In this document: piece after piece, positions 45,460-52,070 of the stretch
Layout: each line of letters opens with the position of its first letter
Position numbering within the stretch: the stretch's first letter is position 1
NCBI RefSeq assembly: GCF_900105395.1
Contig: NZ_LT629775.1
Coordinates: forward strand, 5,726,001-5,790,000
DNA length: 64,000 nt
Source: Streptomyces sp. TLI_053
GTDB taxonomy: Bacteria; Actinomycetota; Actinomycetes; Streptomycetales; Streptomycetaceae
Direction: 5' to 3'
Notes under the pieces: model-generated
Seen by the model: the letters and a program-made list of their open reading frames with translations, nothing else
Databases searched by the model: none
Told to the model about the DNA's origin: nothing
Program-made: the position numbers and the translations under genes

Positions 45460-46089
45460 TCAGCGGGCCCCGGCCCCCGAGTGGGTGGCGACCAGGTGCT
45501 CCAACCGGGTGAGGGCGATCCGGCGCAGCTCGTCGGCGGCGACCAGGCGCTCCTCGTCGGGGTCGTTGGCGAGGCGGGTGCGGATCGAGCTGAGCACGGC
45601 GTCGAGCATCTCCTCGGGGGCGATGCCCTCCAGGCAGACCACGAAGACATGGCCGAACCGTGCCTCGTAGGCGGCGTGGGCCGCCCGCAGCGCGGTGTGC
45701 GCCGCCTGGCTGCCGGGTGCGCGCATGCCGAGGAGCGGCTGCGGCATCCAGCTCTCGTCCGCCAGCGCCTCGGCCAGGTCGGCCGGACGCAGGTCGTACG
45801 AGGCCTCGCTGGCGGCGGCGCGCAGGGACTCTATGTCGGGATACGGCCGGTGGGCGGTGAGCCGCAGGGCCCACCGGTGGCTGCCGCAGCAGGCGAGCAG
45901 GGCCTCCTCCGCGGCTCCGGCGTCGGCCTCGTTGAAACGGTGCAACCCGAGGAGGGTCGGTTCGTCCCTGGGGTCGAGCCTCGGTGACGGAATGTCGCTG
46001 GCCAGCGGGTCCTCCTCGTGAGGGCGGGAAGGGGCCGGTGAAGTGGCGGTGACGGCAGGTGAAGTATGAGGCTGCGGAACGGCGTCCAA
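45460..46089 (-). CDS. OHCU decarboxylase-family protein lacking the catalytic HP motif
   Basis: The fold of 2-oxo-4-hydroxy-4-carboxy-5-ureidoimidazoline decarboxylase (uricolytic pathway) is recognisable in LLGLHRFNEADAGAAEEALL, LTAHRPYPDIESLRAAASEA and, best, YEARFGHVFVVCLEGIAPEEML followed by RLANDPDEERLVAADELRRIA. However, the position where the family has its catalytic HPRIG-type motif reads ALADESWMPQP, so the His is missing and activity is doubtful. The only usual start codon is TTG at 46089 (209 aa) without a ribosome site. A CTG at 46005 has AGGAGG 5 bases upstream and would give the expected N-terminus. No other urate genes are nearby. Confidence 0.75.
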   Translation of the reverse strand: MDAVPQPHTSPAVTATSPAPSRPHEEDPLASDIPSPRLDPRDEPTLLGLHRFNEADAGAAEEALLACCGSHRWALRLTAHRPYPDIESLRAAASEASYDLRPADLAEALADESWMPQPLLGMRAPGSQAAHTALRAAHAAYEARFGHVFVVCLEGIAPEEMLDAVLSSIRTRLANDPDEERLVAADELRRIALTRLEHLVATHSGAGAR

Positions 46090-46104
46090 CGCCCGCCCGG
46101 CAGC

Positions 46105-46211
46105 GGCTCAACGGTAGTTGAGCCGTCATCAGTTGGGGAGGGCGCACGCGGATTTCATCCGAACGAGCTATCAAGTTGTGACGTTGACACCTTCGTGTCA
46201 GCGCCCTCCCC
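46105..46211. ncRNA. Multi-hairpin element, possible structured RNA or composite operator
   Basis: This 107-base AT-richer stretch contains a perfect hairpin GGCTCAAC-GGTA-GTTGAGCC (46105-46124). Next comes an 11-bp stem, GGGGAGGGCGC (46135-46145) pairing with GCGCCCTCCCC (46201-46211). Enclosed in it are two further perfect hairpins, CGGAT-TTC-ATCCG (46149-46161) and TGACAC-CTTC-GTGTCA (46185-46200), the latter abutting the outer stem. The strand is unknown. It is not a tRNA, and I do not recognise an RNA family. It may instead be a set of operators for the gene at 45460-46089. Confidence 0.4.
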
Positions 46212-46279
46212 TTCTTCATCTGCTACGTCGTACCGTCTCCGGCGCCGCTCCCGTCAGTCCCGGGTGACGGCCGGCGGGG

Positions 46280-47950
46280 TCAGGAGCACTTCGTCCCGGG
46301 GGCCGGCAGGGTGCCCTCGGTGAGGTACGCGGCGTAGGCGGCGTCGATGCAGCCGTTGTTCTTGCCGAACGCGCCGTGGCCCTCGCCGACGCGGGTGATC
46401 AGGGTGGCGTTGGCGAAGCCGGCGGCGAGCGACTCGGCGGCGGCGTACGGGGTGGCCGGGTCGCCGGTGGAGCCGGCGACCAGGATCGGGGCGGCGCCCT
46501 CGGCCCGGACGGTGTGCGGCTTCTCGGGCGTCCGGAACGGCCAGTCGACGCAGGAGCCCTCGCTGAAGTCCTCGACGGTGACGTCCTTGGAGAACAGCGG
46601 CGCCTCCTGCTTGAGCTTCTGCACGGCGGCCTGGGCCTGCTCGGCGGACGGCGCGGGTGCGGCGCCGTCGGCGCAGCGGATCGCGACGCGGGCCTCCTCG
46701 CTCGGGTCGTAGTGGCCCTTCGCGTCGCGGCCGTTGGACTCGTCGGCGAAGGCGAGCAGCAGGTTGGCGGTGCCGACCTTCATGGCCTCGGCGAGGGCGA
46801 GCCGCAGGGCCGGCCAGCCCTCCTTCTCGTCGTAGTAGAGCGTCGCCATGACGCCGGTCCAGCCGAGTTCGCTGCCGACCTTGCGCCCGTCCTTGGTCGG
46901 CAGCGGCTTGTCGCGCAGCCCGTCGAGGAAGTCCGCGGCCTTCTTGGCGGCCTTGGCGGGAGTCTTGCCGAGCGGGCACTGCTCGGCGTTCTTCTCGACG
47001 CAGTCGACGGCGAACCGCTCGAAGGACTTCTCGAAGCCGATGGTCTGGTTGACGCCCTTGTCGATCGACTGCTCGGCCGGGTCGACGGCGCTGTCGAGGA
47101 TCAGCCGTCCGACGTTCTTCGGGAACTCCTCGGCGTAGAGCGCGCCGAGGTAGGTGCCGTAGGAGATGCCCAGGTAGTTGAGCTTCTGGTCGCCGACGGC
47201 GGCGCGCAGCACGTCGAGGTCGCGGGCCGTGTTGCGGGTGCCGACGAAGGGCAGCAGCTTGCCGGACCTGGCCCGGCAGGCGGCGATGAAGTCGGCCCGC
47301 TGCTTCTCGGCCATGGCCTTGGCCTCGGCGGGGTCGGCCGGGCCGTCCTGGGCGTTGAGCACGTCGCGCTGCTTGTCCTCCAGGCAGACCACCGGGGAGC
47401 TGGCGCCGGTGCCGCGCGGGTCGAGGCCGACGACGTCGAAGCGGTTGTGCAGGGTGCCCTCGAACTGCTCGGCGCCGAACTTGACCGTCTCCACGCCGGA
47501 GCCTCCCGGGCCGCCCGGGTTGACGACGAGCGAGCCGATCCGCTGGTCCTGCTTGGCGGCGGGGTTCTTGATCAGCGCGAGGTCGATCGTCTCGCCCGAC
47601 GGGTTCGTGTAGTCGAGCGGGACGCGCAGCGTGCCGCACTTCATCAGCGAGATGTCGATCTTGTTCTCGGCGGCCTTGGCGTCCGGCGGGCAGGCGGCCC
47701 AGGCGATCTGCTGGCCGTAGAACGGTTTGAGCGCCGGGTCGTCGGCGCCCGTGGGCCGCACGGTCGGGGTGGGGGCCGCGGTCGTGGCGGTGGCGGCGGC
47801 AGTCGTGGCGGCGGCGTCCGACGGGGCGCCGGCGGCGGCCTGGTCCTGGGTCGGCTTCCTGTCCCCGTCGCACGCGGTGGCGAGCAGCAGACTGCCGGCC
47901 GCGAGGGCGGTCAGCAGGAGGCGCGGGCGGGCGGCCCGGTGAATCTTCAT
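46280..47950 (-). CDS. Secreted alpha/beta-hydrolase lipoprotein (tripeptidyl aminopeptidase-type, TAP-like)
   Basis: This exported peptidase-like protein (556 aa) begins with a lipoprotein signal (LLLTALAAGSLLLATAC) and a Thr/Ala-rich linker, then an alpha/beta-hydrolase fold. The oxyanion region is VNPGGPGGSGVE, the nucleophile elbow GISYGTYLGALYAEE, the acid in VAGSTGDPATPY and the His in GEGHGAFGKNNGC. The layout is that of Streptomyces SlpD/SlpE and TAP proteins that cleave tripeptides. The ATG gives MKIHRAARPRLLL. It is probably monocistronic, 86 bases beyond the end of the SDR gene. Confidence 0.9.
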   Translation of the reverse strand: MKIHRAARPRLLLTALAAGSLLLATACDGDRKPTQDQAAAGAPSDAAATTAAATATTAAPTPTVRPTGADDPALKPFYGQQIAWAACPPDAKAAENKIDISLMKCGTLRVPLDYTNPSGETIDLALIKNPAAKQDQRIGSLVVNPGGPGGSGVETVKFGAEQFEGTLHNRFDVVGLDPRGTGASSPVVCLEDKQRDVLNAQDGPADPAEAKAMAEKQRADFIAACRARSGKLLPFVGTRNTARDLDVLRAAVGDQKLNYLGISYGTYLGALYAEEFPKNVGRLILDSAVDPAEQSIDKGVNQTIGFEKSFERFAVDCVEKNAEQCPLGKTPAKAAKKAADFLDGLRDKPLPTKDGRKVGSELGWTGVMATLYYDEKEGWPALRLALAEAMKVGTANLLLAFADESNGRDAKGHYDPSEEARVAIRCADGAAPAPSAEQAQAAVQKLKQEAPLFSKDVTVEDFSEGSCVDWPFRTPEKPHTVRAEGAAPILVAGSTGDPATPYAAAESLAAGFANATLITRVGEGHGAFGKNNGCIDAAYAAYLTEGTLPAPGTKCS

Positions 47951-48036
47951 CGCACACGTGTATCACCGTGCGGAAAAGGTTCGAATACTGACCCCTGGTC
48001 GGGCCGCCCGCCGGACGTGGTCCTGGCCGGTCCGGG

Positions 48037-48780
48037 TCAGAGCTCGCGGTGCACCTTGTGGTTGGCGGCCTGGGCGCGGGGGCGGACCACCAGCAGGTCG
48101 ATGTTGACGTGCGGGGGCCGGGTGACCGCCCAGGCGACGGTGTCGGCGATGTCCTCGGAGTCGAGGGGCTCGGCGACACCGGCGTACACGGCGGCCGCCT
48201 TCTGTTCGTCGCCGCGGAAGCGGGTCACCGCGAAGCCCTCGGACTTCACCATGCCCGGGGCGATCTCGATCACCCGGATCGGCTCCCCGCACAGCTCCAG
48301 CCGCAGCGTCGCGGCGATGGTGTGCGCGGCGTGCTTGGCCGCGACGTAGCCGCCGCCGCCCTCGTACGCGGCCAGCGCGGCGGTGGACGACATGACCAGC
48401 ACCGTGCCGTCGCCGCTCGCCCGCAGGGCCGGCAGCAGCGCCTGGGTCATGTGCAGCACGCCGAGCACGTTGACCTGGTACATGGCGAGCCAGTCGGCCG
48501 GGTCGCCGTGCTCCACGCTCTCCGCGCCGATCGCGCCGCCGGCGTTGTTCACCAGGACGTCCACCCGGCCGAGCCCGGCCGCGAAGGCGTCCACGGCAGC
48601 CCGGTCGGTGACGTCCAGGGTGTGGGCGCGGCCCCCGATCTCCTTGGCCAGCGCCTCGATCCGGTCGGTCCGGCGGGCGGTCAGCACCACCTCGAAGCCC
48701 TCGGCGGCGAGCCGGCGGGCGGTCGCCGCGCCGATCCCGCTGCTCGCACCGGTGACGACGGCCACCTTCTGCTCGGTCAT
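48037..48780 (-). CDS. Short-chain dehydrogenase/reductase (classical SDR)
   Basis: The 247-aa enzyme has the cofactor motif VTGASSGIGAATARRL (TGxxxGxG), NNAGG after VDVLV, a catalytic Ser in VLVMSSTAA and the YxxxK pair in YVAAKHAA. Arg residues after the second strand (TARRTDR) suggest NADP(H). ATG 48780 is preferred since AGGAG lies 5 bases upstream; a GTG two codons earlier overlaps that site. The substrate is unknown. It is encoded before the TAP-like gene on the same strand. Confidence 0.92.
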   Translation of the reverse strand: MTEQKVAVVTGASSGIGAATARRLAAEGFEVVLTARRTDRIEALAKEIGGRAHTLDVTDRAAVDAFAAGLGRVDVLVNNAGGAIGAESVEHGDPADWLAMYQVNVLGVLHMTQALLPALRASGDGTVLVMSSTAALAAYEGGGGYVAAKHAAHTIAATLRLELCGEPIRVIEIAPGMVKSEGFAVTRFRGDEQKAAAVYAGVAEPLDSEDIADTVAWAVTRPPHVNIDLLVVRPRAQAANHKVHREL

Positions 48781-49308
48781 TGCCACTCCTGGGATAGCTC
48801 CGGTCGGTTCGGCCGATCATCTCAAGAGCGCCGGCGGGGGGCGCGGGCGCGGGCCGCCGGGAGCGGGACGGGGGCGTCCGCGCGGGTGGAAGTGGCCGGG
48901 ACGGGGGCGTCCGCGCGGGTGGAGGGGGCCGGGGCGGGGGCGTCCGCACGGGTGGAGGGGGCCGGGGCGGGGGCGTCCGCACGGGTGTGCCGGGGACCGG
49001 GACGAGGCGTCCGCGCGGGTGGTGGGGGCCGGGACGAGGGGCGCGGGCCACCGGGGGCCGGGTCGAACGCTTTTGAGCCAGGATTCGAACTGTCCGGAGC
49101 CGGGCGCCGCCGCCCGGAGCGTCCGCGAACCGTCCGGCCGGGAGCGGCGTTACCGCCGCCGCCGACGGTCGTTGCACTGGGCAGGCACCATGGGGAAGGC
49201 GGCTGAAACAAGATGTCATACCCACCGGCGCGGCCGGTATGCGCCCATCCGGGCAGTGATTTTCCGGAAGTCGGGCCAAATCCCCCCAACGGGCCTACCC
49301 TTGTTGAG
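48781..49308. other. 528-base intergenic region with minisatellite
   Basis: No gene is supported here. The central part is a 33-bp tandem repeat. Frames through it translate to 11-residue repeats on both strands, which simply reflects the multiple-of-three period. The right end, AT-richer from about 49200, holds the likely promoter of the M20 gene. Confidence 0.65.
48867..49032. repeat. 33-bp tandem repeat, five units
   Basis: Units begin GACGGGGGCGTCCGC or GGCGGGGGCGTCCGC and end GGCCGG. Units 1-3 are exactly 33 bp (48867-48899, 48900-48932, 48933-48965), unit 4 is 35 bp and unit 5 is 32 bp; a sixth is degenerate. They show no spacer-repeat alternation, so this is not CRISPR. Confidence 0.85.
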
Positions 49309-50562
49309 ATGAACCGTCGTGAGTCCGCCCAGTCGGCCGTCACCCTCACCGCTGCACGCCCCGCCGCCGGTCTCCGTGACCGGGTACGCGAGCTGGAGCC
49401 CGAGCTGATCGCCTTCCGGCGGGACCTGCACCGGCACCCGGAGCTGGGCCGCCAGGAGTTCCGTACCACCGGCCGGCTGCGCGACCGTCTGGTCGCGGCC
49501 GGCCTCGCCCCCCGGATCCTCCCGGGCGGCACCGGAATGCTCGTCGACATCGTTCCCGGGTCCGCCCCGCGCGGGGCCGAGTTCCTCGCCTTCCGCGCCG
49601 ACATCGACGCCCTGCCGATCGACGACGCCAAGACCGAGGTGCCCTACCGGTCGAGCGTCCCCGGCCGGGCCCATGCCTGCGGTCACGACGTGCACACCTC
49701 GGTGCTGCTCGGCACCGCGCTGGTGCTCGCCGAGGCGGCCCGGACCGGGGAACTCCGCCGCCCGGTCCGGCTGGTGTTCCAGCCCGCCGAGGAGGTCATG
49801 CCCGGCGGCGCCCTGGACGTGATCGCGGCCGGCGGCATGGAGGGCGTCGGCCGGATCTTCGCCGTGCACTGCGACCCCAAGGTGGAGGCGGGCCGGATCG
49901 GCCTGCGGGTGGGGGCGATCACCTCGGCCTGCGACCGGCTGGTCCTGCACCTGGACGGCCCCGGCGGCCACACCGCCCGGCCGCACCTGACCACCGATCT
50001 GGTCACCGCGATCGCCAGGACCGCCGCCGAGCTGCCGGCCGCGCTGGCCCGCCGGATGGACCCGCGCTGGGGCGTCTCGCTGGTCTGGGGCCGGATCGCC
50101 GCCGGCTCCGCGCCCAATGTCATCCCGCAGCACGCCGAACTCGAGGGCACCGTCCGCTGCCTGGAGCTGGAAGGCTGGCGGCAGGCGCCGGACCTGCTGC
50201 ACGAGCTGATCGCCCGGCTCGCCGAGACCCACCGCGCCAAGTGGACGCTGGACTACCACCGGGGCGTGCCGCCGGTGGTCAACGAGGCCGGCTCGGTCGC
50301 CCTGCTGGACGCCGCGATGACCGCGCGCTTCGGCGGGCCCGGGGCGACCGTGGTGGAGGACACCGAGCAGTCGCTCGGCGGGGAGGACTTCTCCTGGTAC
50401 CTCGAGCACGCCCCCGGCGCACTGGCCCGGCTGGGCGTCCGCCCGCCCGGCGACACGGCCGTCCGGGACCTGCACCAGGGCCGCTTCGACGTGGACGAGC
50501 GGGCGATCGCGGTCGGGGTCGAGCTGTTCGCCGCGCTGGCACTGGAACCCGGGACGCCCTGA
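49309..50562 (+). CDS. M20 family amidohydrolase
   Basis: The 417-aa enzyme belongs to the amidohydrolase group of peptidase M20, which removes acyl groups from N-acyl amino acids or similar amides. Metal ligands are visible in CGHDVHTS, PAEEVMPGG, the HCD of FAVHCDPK and GGEDFSWYL near the C-terminus; the substrate-contact stretch HPELGRQEF is intact. There is no signal peptide, so it is probably cytoplasmic. The ATG at 49309 has only a weak TTGAG upstream; the frame continues 32 codons further without a better site. A T-tailed terminator follows. Confidence 0.9.
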   Translation: MNRRESAQSAVTLTAARPAAGLRDRVRELEPELIAFRRDLHRHPELGRQEFRTTGRLRDRLVAAGLAPRILPGGTGMLVDIVPGSAPRGAEFLAFRADIDALPIDDAKTEVPYRSSVPGRAHACGHDVHTSVLLGTALVLAEAARTGELRRPVRLVFQPAEEVMPGGALDVIAAGGMEGVGRIFAVHCDPKVEAGRIGLRVGAITSACDRLVLHLDGPGGHTARPHLTTDLVTAIARTAAELPAALARRMDPRWGVSLVWGRIAAGSAPNVIPQHAELEGTVRCLELEGWRQAPDLLHELIARLAETHRAKWTLDYHRGVPPVVNEAGSVALLDAAMTARFGGPGATVVEDTEQSLGGEDFSWYLEHAPGALARLGVRPPGDTAVRDLHQGRFDVDERAIAVGVELFAALALEPGTP

Positions 50563-50609
50563 CCGCACGGGGCCCGGGACGCCCTGACACACTCCCTCGT
50601 ACCGACCTG

Positions 50610-50638
50610 AACCGGACACCCACCCAGGGTGTCCGGTT
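50610..50638 (+). terminator. Rho-independent terminator after the M20 gene
   Basis: A perfect 12-bp stem, AACCGGACACCC / GGGTGTCCGGTT, with loop ACCCA is followed by TGTCGC. It separates the M20 gene from the nucleoside cluster. Confidence 0.85.
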
Positions 50639-50790
50639 TGTCGCAATACTCCCTTTATTTCGGGTTACGTACACTGGGCTGGGCCAGTTCCAATCACCCT
50701 CAGTGAAGGGGAAAGGAGTGTCGGGTGGACCGTGAGACCACGGTTTGGTAACAACCCGAATGCTCCGGCGGCCCGTAACACAACCGTGTT

Positions 50791-50802
50791 CTACGCGCGT
50801 TA
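50791..50802. promoter_or_regulatory. Operator candidate upstream of the BMP lipoprotein gene
   Basis: CTACGCGCGTTA matches the purN palindrome CTACGCGCGTAG except in the last two bases. It overlaps a -10-like TACGGT at 50801-50806. It is flanked by GTAACAC-AACC-GTGTT, and CCGTAAC / GTTACGG forms an outer inverted repeat. It lies about 50 bases before the gene start. Confidence 0.5.
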
Positions 50803-50853
50803 CGGTGGCGTCCGACCACGCTAAACGGGTGCGTGTGAGAAGGAGATATTCCC

Positions 50854-51915
50854 TTGCGCCGTTCTACTAAGCTCGCTGCGGTTGTGCTCTCGGGTTCCCT
50901 GGGCATCGCCTCGCTCGCCGCTTGCGGCGCAAAGAGCAATGACACTTCCGCCTCCTCCGGTGCCTCCGACGGTGCGCTGAAGGTCGGTATGGCCTACGAC
51001 ATCGGCGGCCGTGGCGACCAGTCCTTCAACGACTCCGCCGCGCGCGGTCTCGACCAGGCCAAGTCCCAGCTCGGTGTCGCCGTCACCGAGGCCGACGCCA
51101 AGACCGGCGAGGCCGAGGCCGACAAGGAGACCCGTCTCAAGAACCTGGTGACCGCCGGTTACAACCCGGTCATCGCGGTCGGCTTCGTCTACCAGGCCGC
51201 CGTCGAGAAGGTCGCCAAGGAGAACCCGAACACCAAGTTCGCGATCATCGACTCGGCGTCCGACACCCAGCCGAGCAACGTCACCTCGCTGACGTTCTCC
51301 GAGCAGGAGGGCTCCTACCTCGCCGGTGTCGCCGCCGCCCTCAAGACGAAGACCAAGCACGTGGGCTTCATCGGCGGTGTGCAGACCGAGCTGATCAAGA
51401 AGTTCGAGGCCGGTTACCGCGCGGGCGTCAAGTCCGTCGACCCGAGCATCCCGGTCGAGGTCACCTACCTGACCACCCCGCCGGACTTCTCCGGCTTCGC
51501 CGCCCCCGACAAGGGCAAGGAAGCCGCGCAGGGCCAGCTCGACAAGAAGGCCGACGTCATCTACACCGCCGCCGGCTCCTCCGGCAACGGTGCCATCGAG
51601 GCCGCCGCCGGCGCCGGCGCCCTGGCCATCGGTGTCGACTCCGACCAGGCCGCCCAGCCCGCCCTGGCGAAGTACAAGAACAGCATCCTGACCTCGATGG
51701 TCAAGAACGTCGACAAGGCCGTTTTCGCCTACATCGAGTCCGCCAAGAAGGGCCAGGTCTTCACCGGTGTGAAGAACTTCGACCTCAAGGCCGACGGTGT
51801 CTCGCTCGCCACCACCGGCGGCAAGATCGACGACATCAAGAGCAAGCTCGACGAGGCCTCCACGGCCATCAAGAACGGCGCCACCACCGTCCCGACCGAC
51901 CCGTCCAAGCTGTAA
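50854..51915 (+). CDS. BMP family nucleoside-binding lipoprotein
   Basis: This is the substrate-binding lipoprotein (353 aa) of a nucleoside ABC importer. It has a signal sequence with lipobox LAAC (C24), then the BMP domain: VGMAYDIGGRGDQSFND, IAVGFVYQAAVEKVA, TFSEQEGSYLAGVAAAL, GFIGGVQTELIKKFE and VIYTAAGSSGNG. The start is TTG with a very strong AGAAGGAG 8 bases upstream. It is the first gene of the nucleoside uptake and salvage cluster, preceded by a palindrome shared with purN and deoA and followed by an intercistronic hairpin. Confidence 0.94.
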   Translation: MRRSTKLAAVVLSGSLGIASLAACGAKSNDTSASSGASDGALKVGMAYDIGGRGDQSFNDSAARGLDQAKSQLGVAVTEADAKTGEAEADKETRLKNLVTAGYNPVIAVGFVYQAAVEKVAKENPNTKFAIIDSASDTQPSNVTSLTFSEQEGSYLAGVAAALKTKTKHVGFIGGVQTELIKKFEAGYRAGVKSVDPSIPVEVTYLTTPPDFSGFAAPDKGKEAAQGQLDKKADVIYTAAGSSGNGAIEAAAGAGALAIGVDSDQAAQPALAKYKNSILTSMVKNVDKAVFAYIESAKKGQVFTGVKNFDLKADGVSLATTGGKIDDIKSKLDEASTAIKNGATTVPTDPSKL

Positions 51916-51989
51916 GGCCCACGGTTCGACCGGACGTCGTTGCCGCTGCCGCCTGCCCGGCAGCGCGATGATGGACGCAACTTCAGGGA

Positions 51990-52030
51990 GGGGCCCGGAA
52001 GGGTGCGCTCAGTGCGTACCCCCGGGCCCC
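51990..52030 (+). terminator. Intercistronic hairpin between BMP and ABC-ATPase genes
   Basis: GGGGCCCG pairs with CGGGCCCC, and inside it GGGTGCGC pairs with GCGTACCC (one G-T) around loop TCAGT. It is likely an attenuator or 3'-stabilising hairpin that lets the binding protein be made in excess over the transporter. Confidence 0.6.
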
Positions 52031-52070
52031 GTCCCGTCCCCGAAGCCTTTCCCCCCAGGCTCTTCCGCTT

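Noticed and set aside
46135..46211. tRNA gene
   Set aside because: The length is about right, but the end stem is 11 bp, and there is no anticodon arm or T-loop sequence.
48867..49032. CRISPR array
   Set aside because: The repeats are directly adjacent with no unique spacers, and no cas genes are present.
48822..49631. 269-codon minus-strand frame across the minisatellite
   Set aside because: The 11-residue repeats only reflect the 33-bp period, and the frame overlaps the real M20 gene on the other strand.
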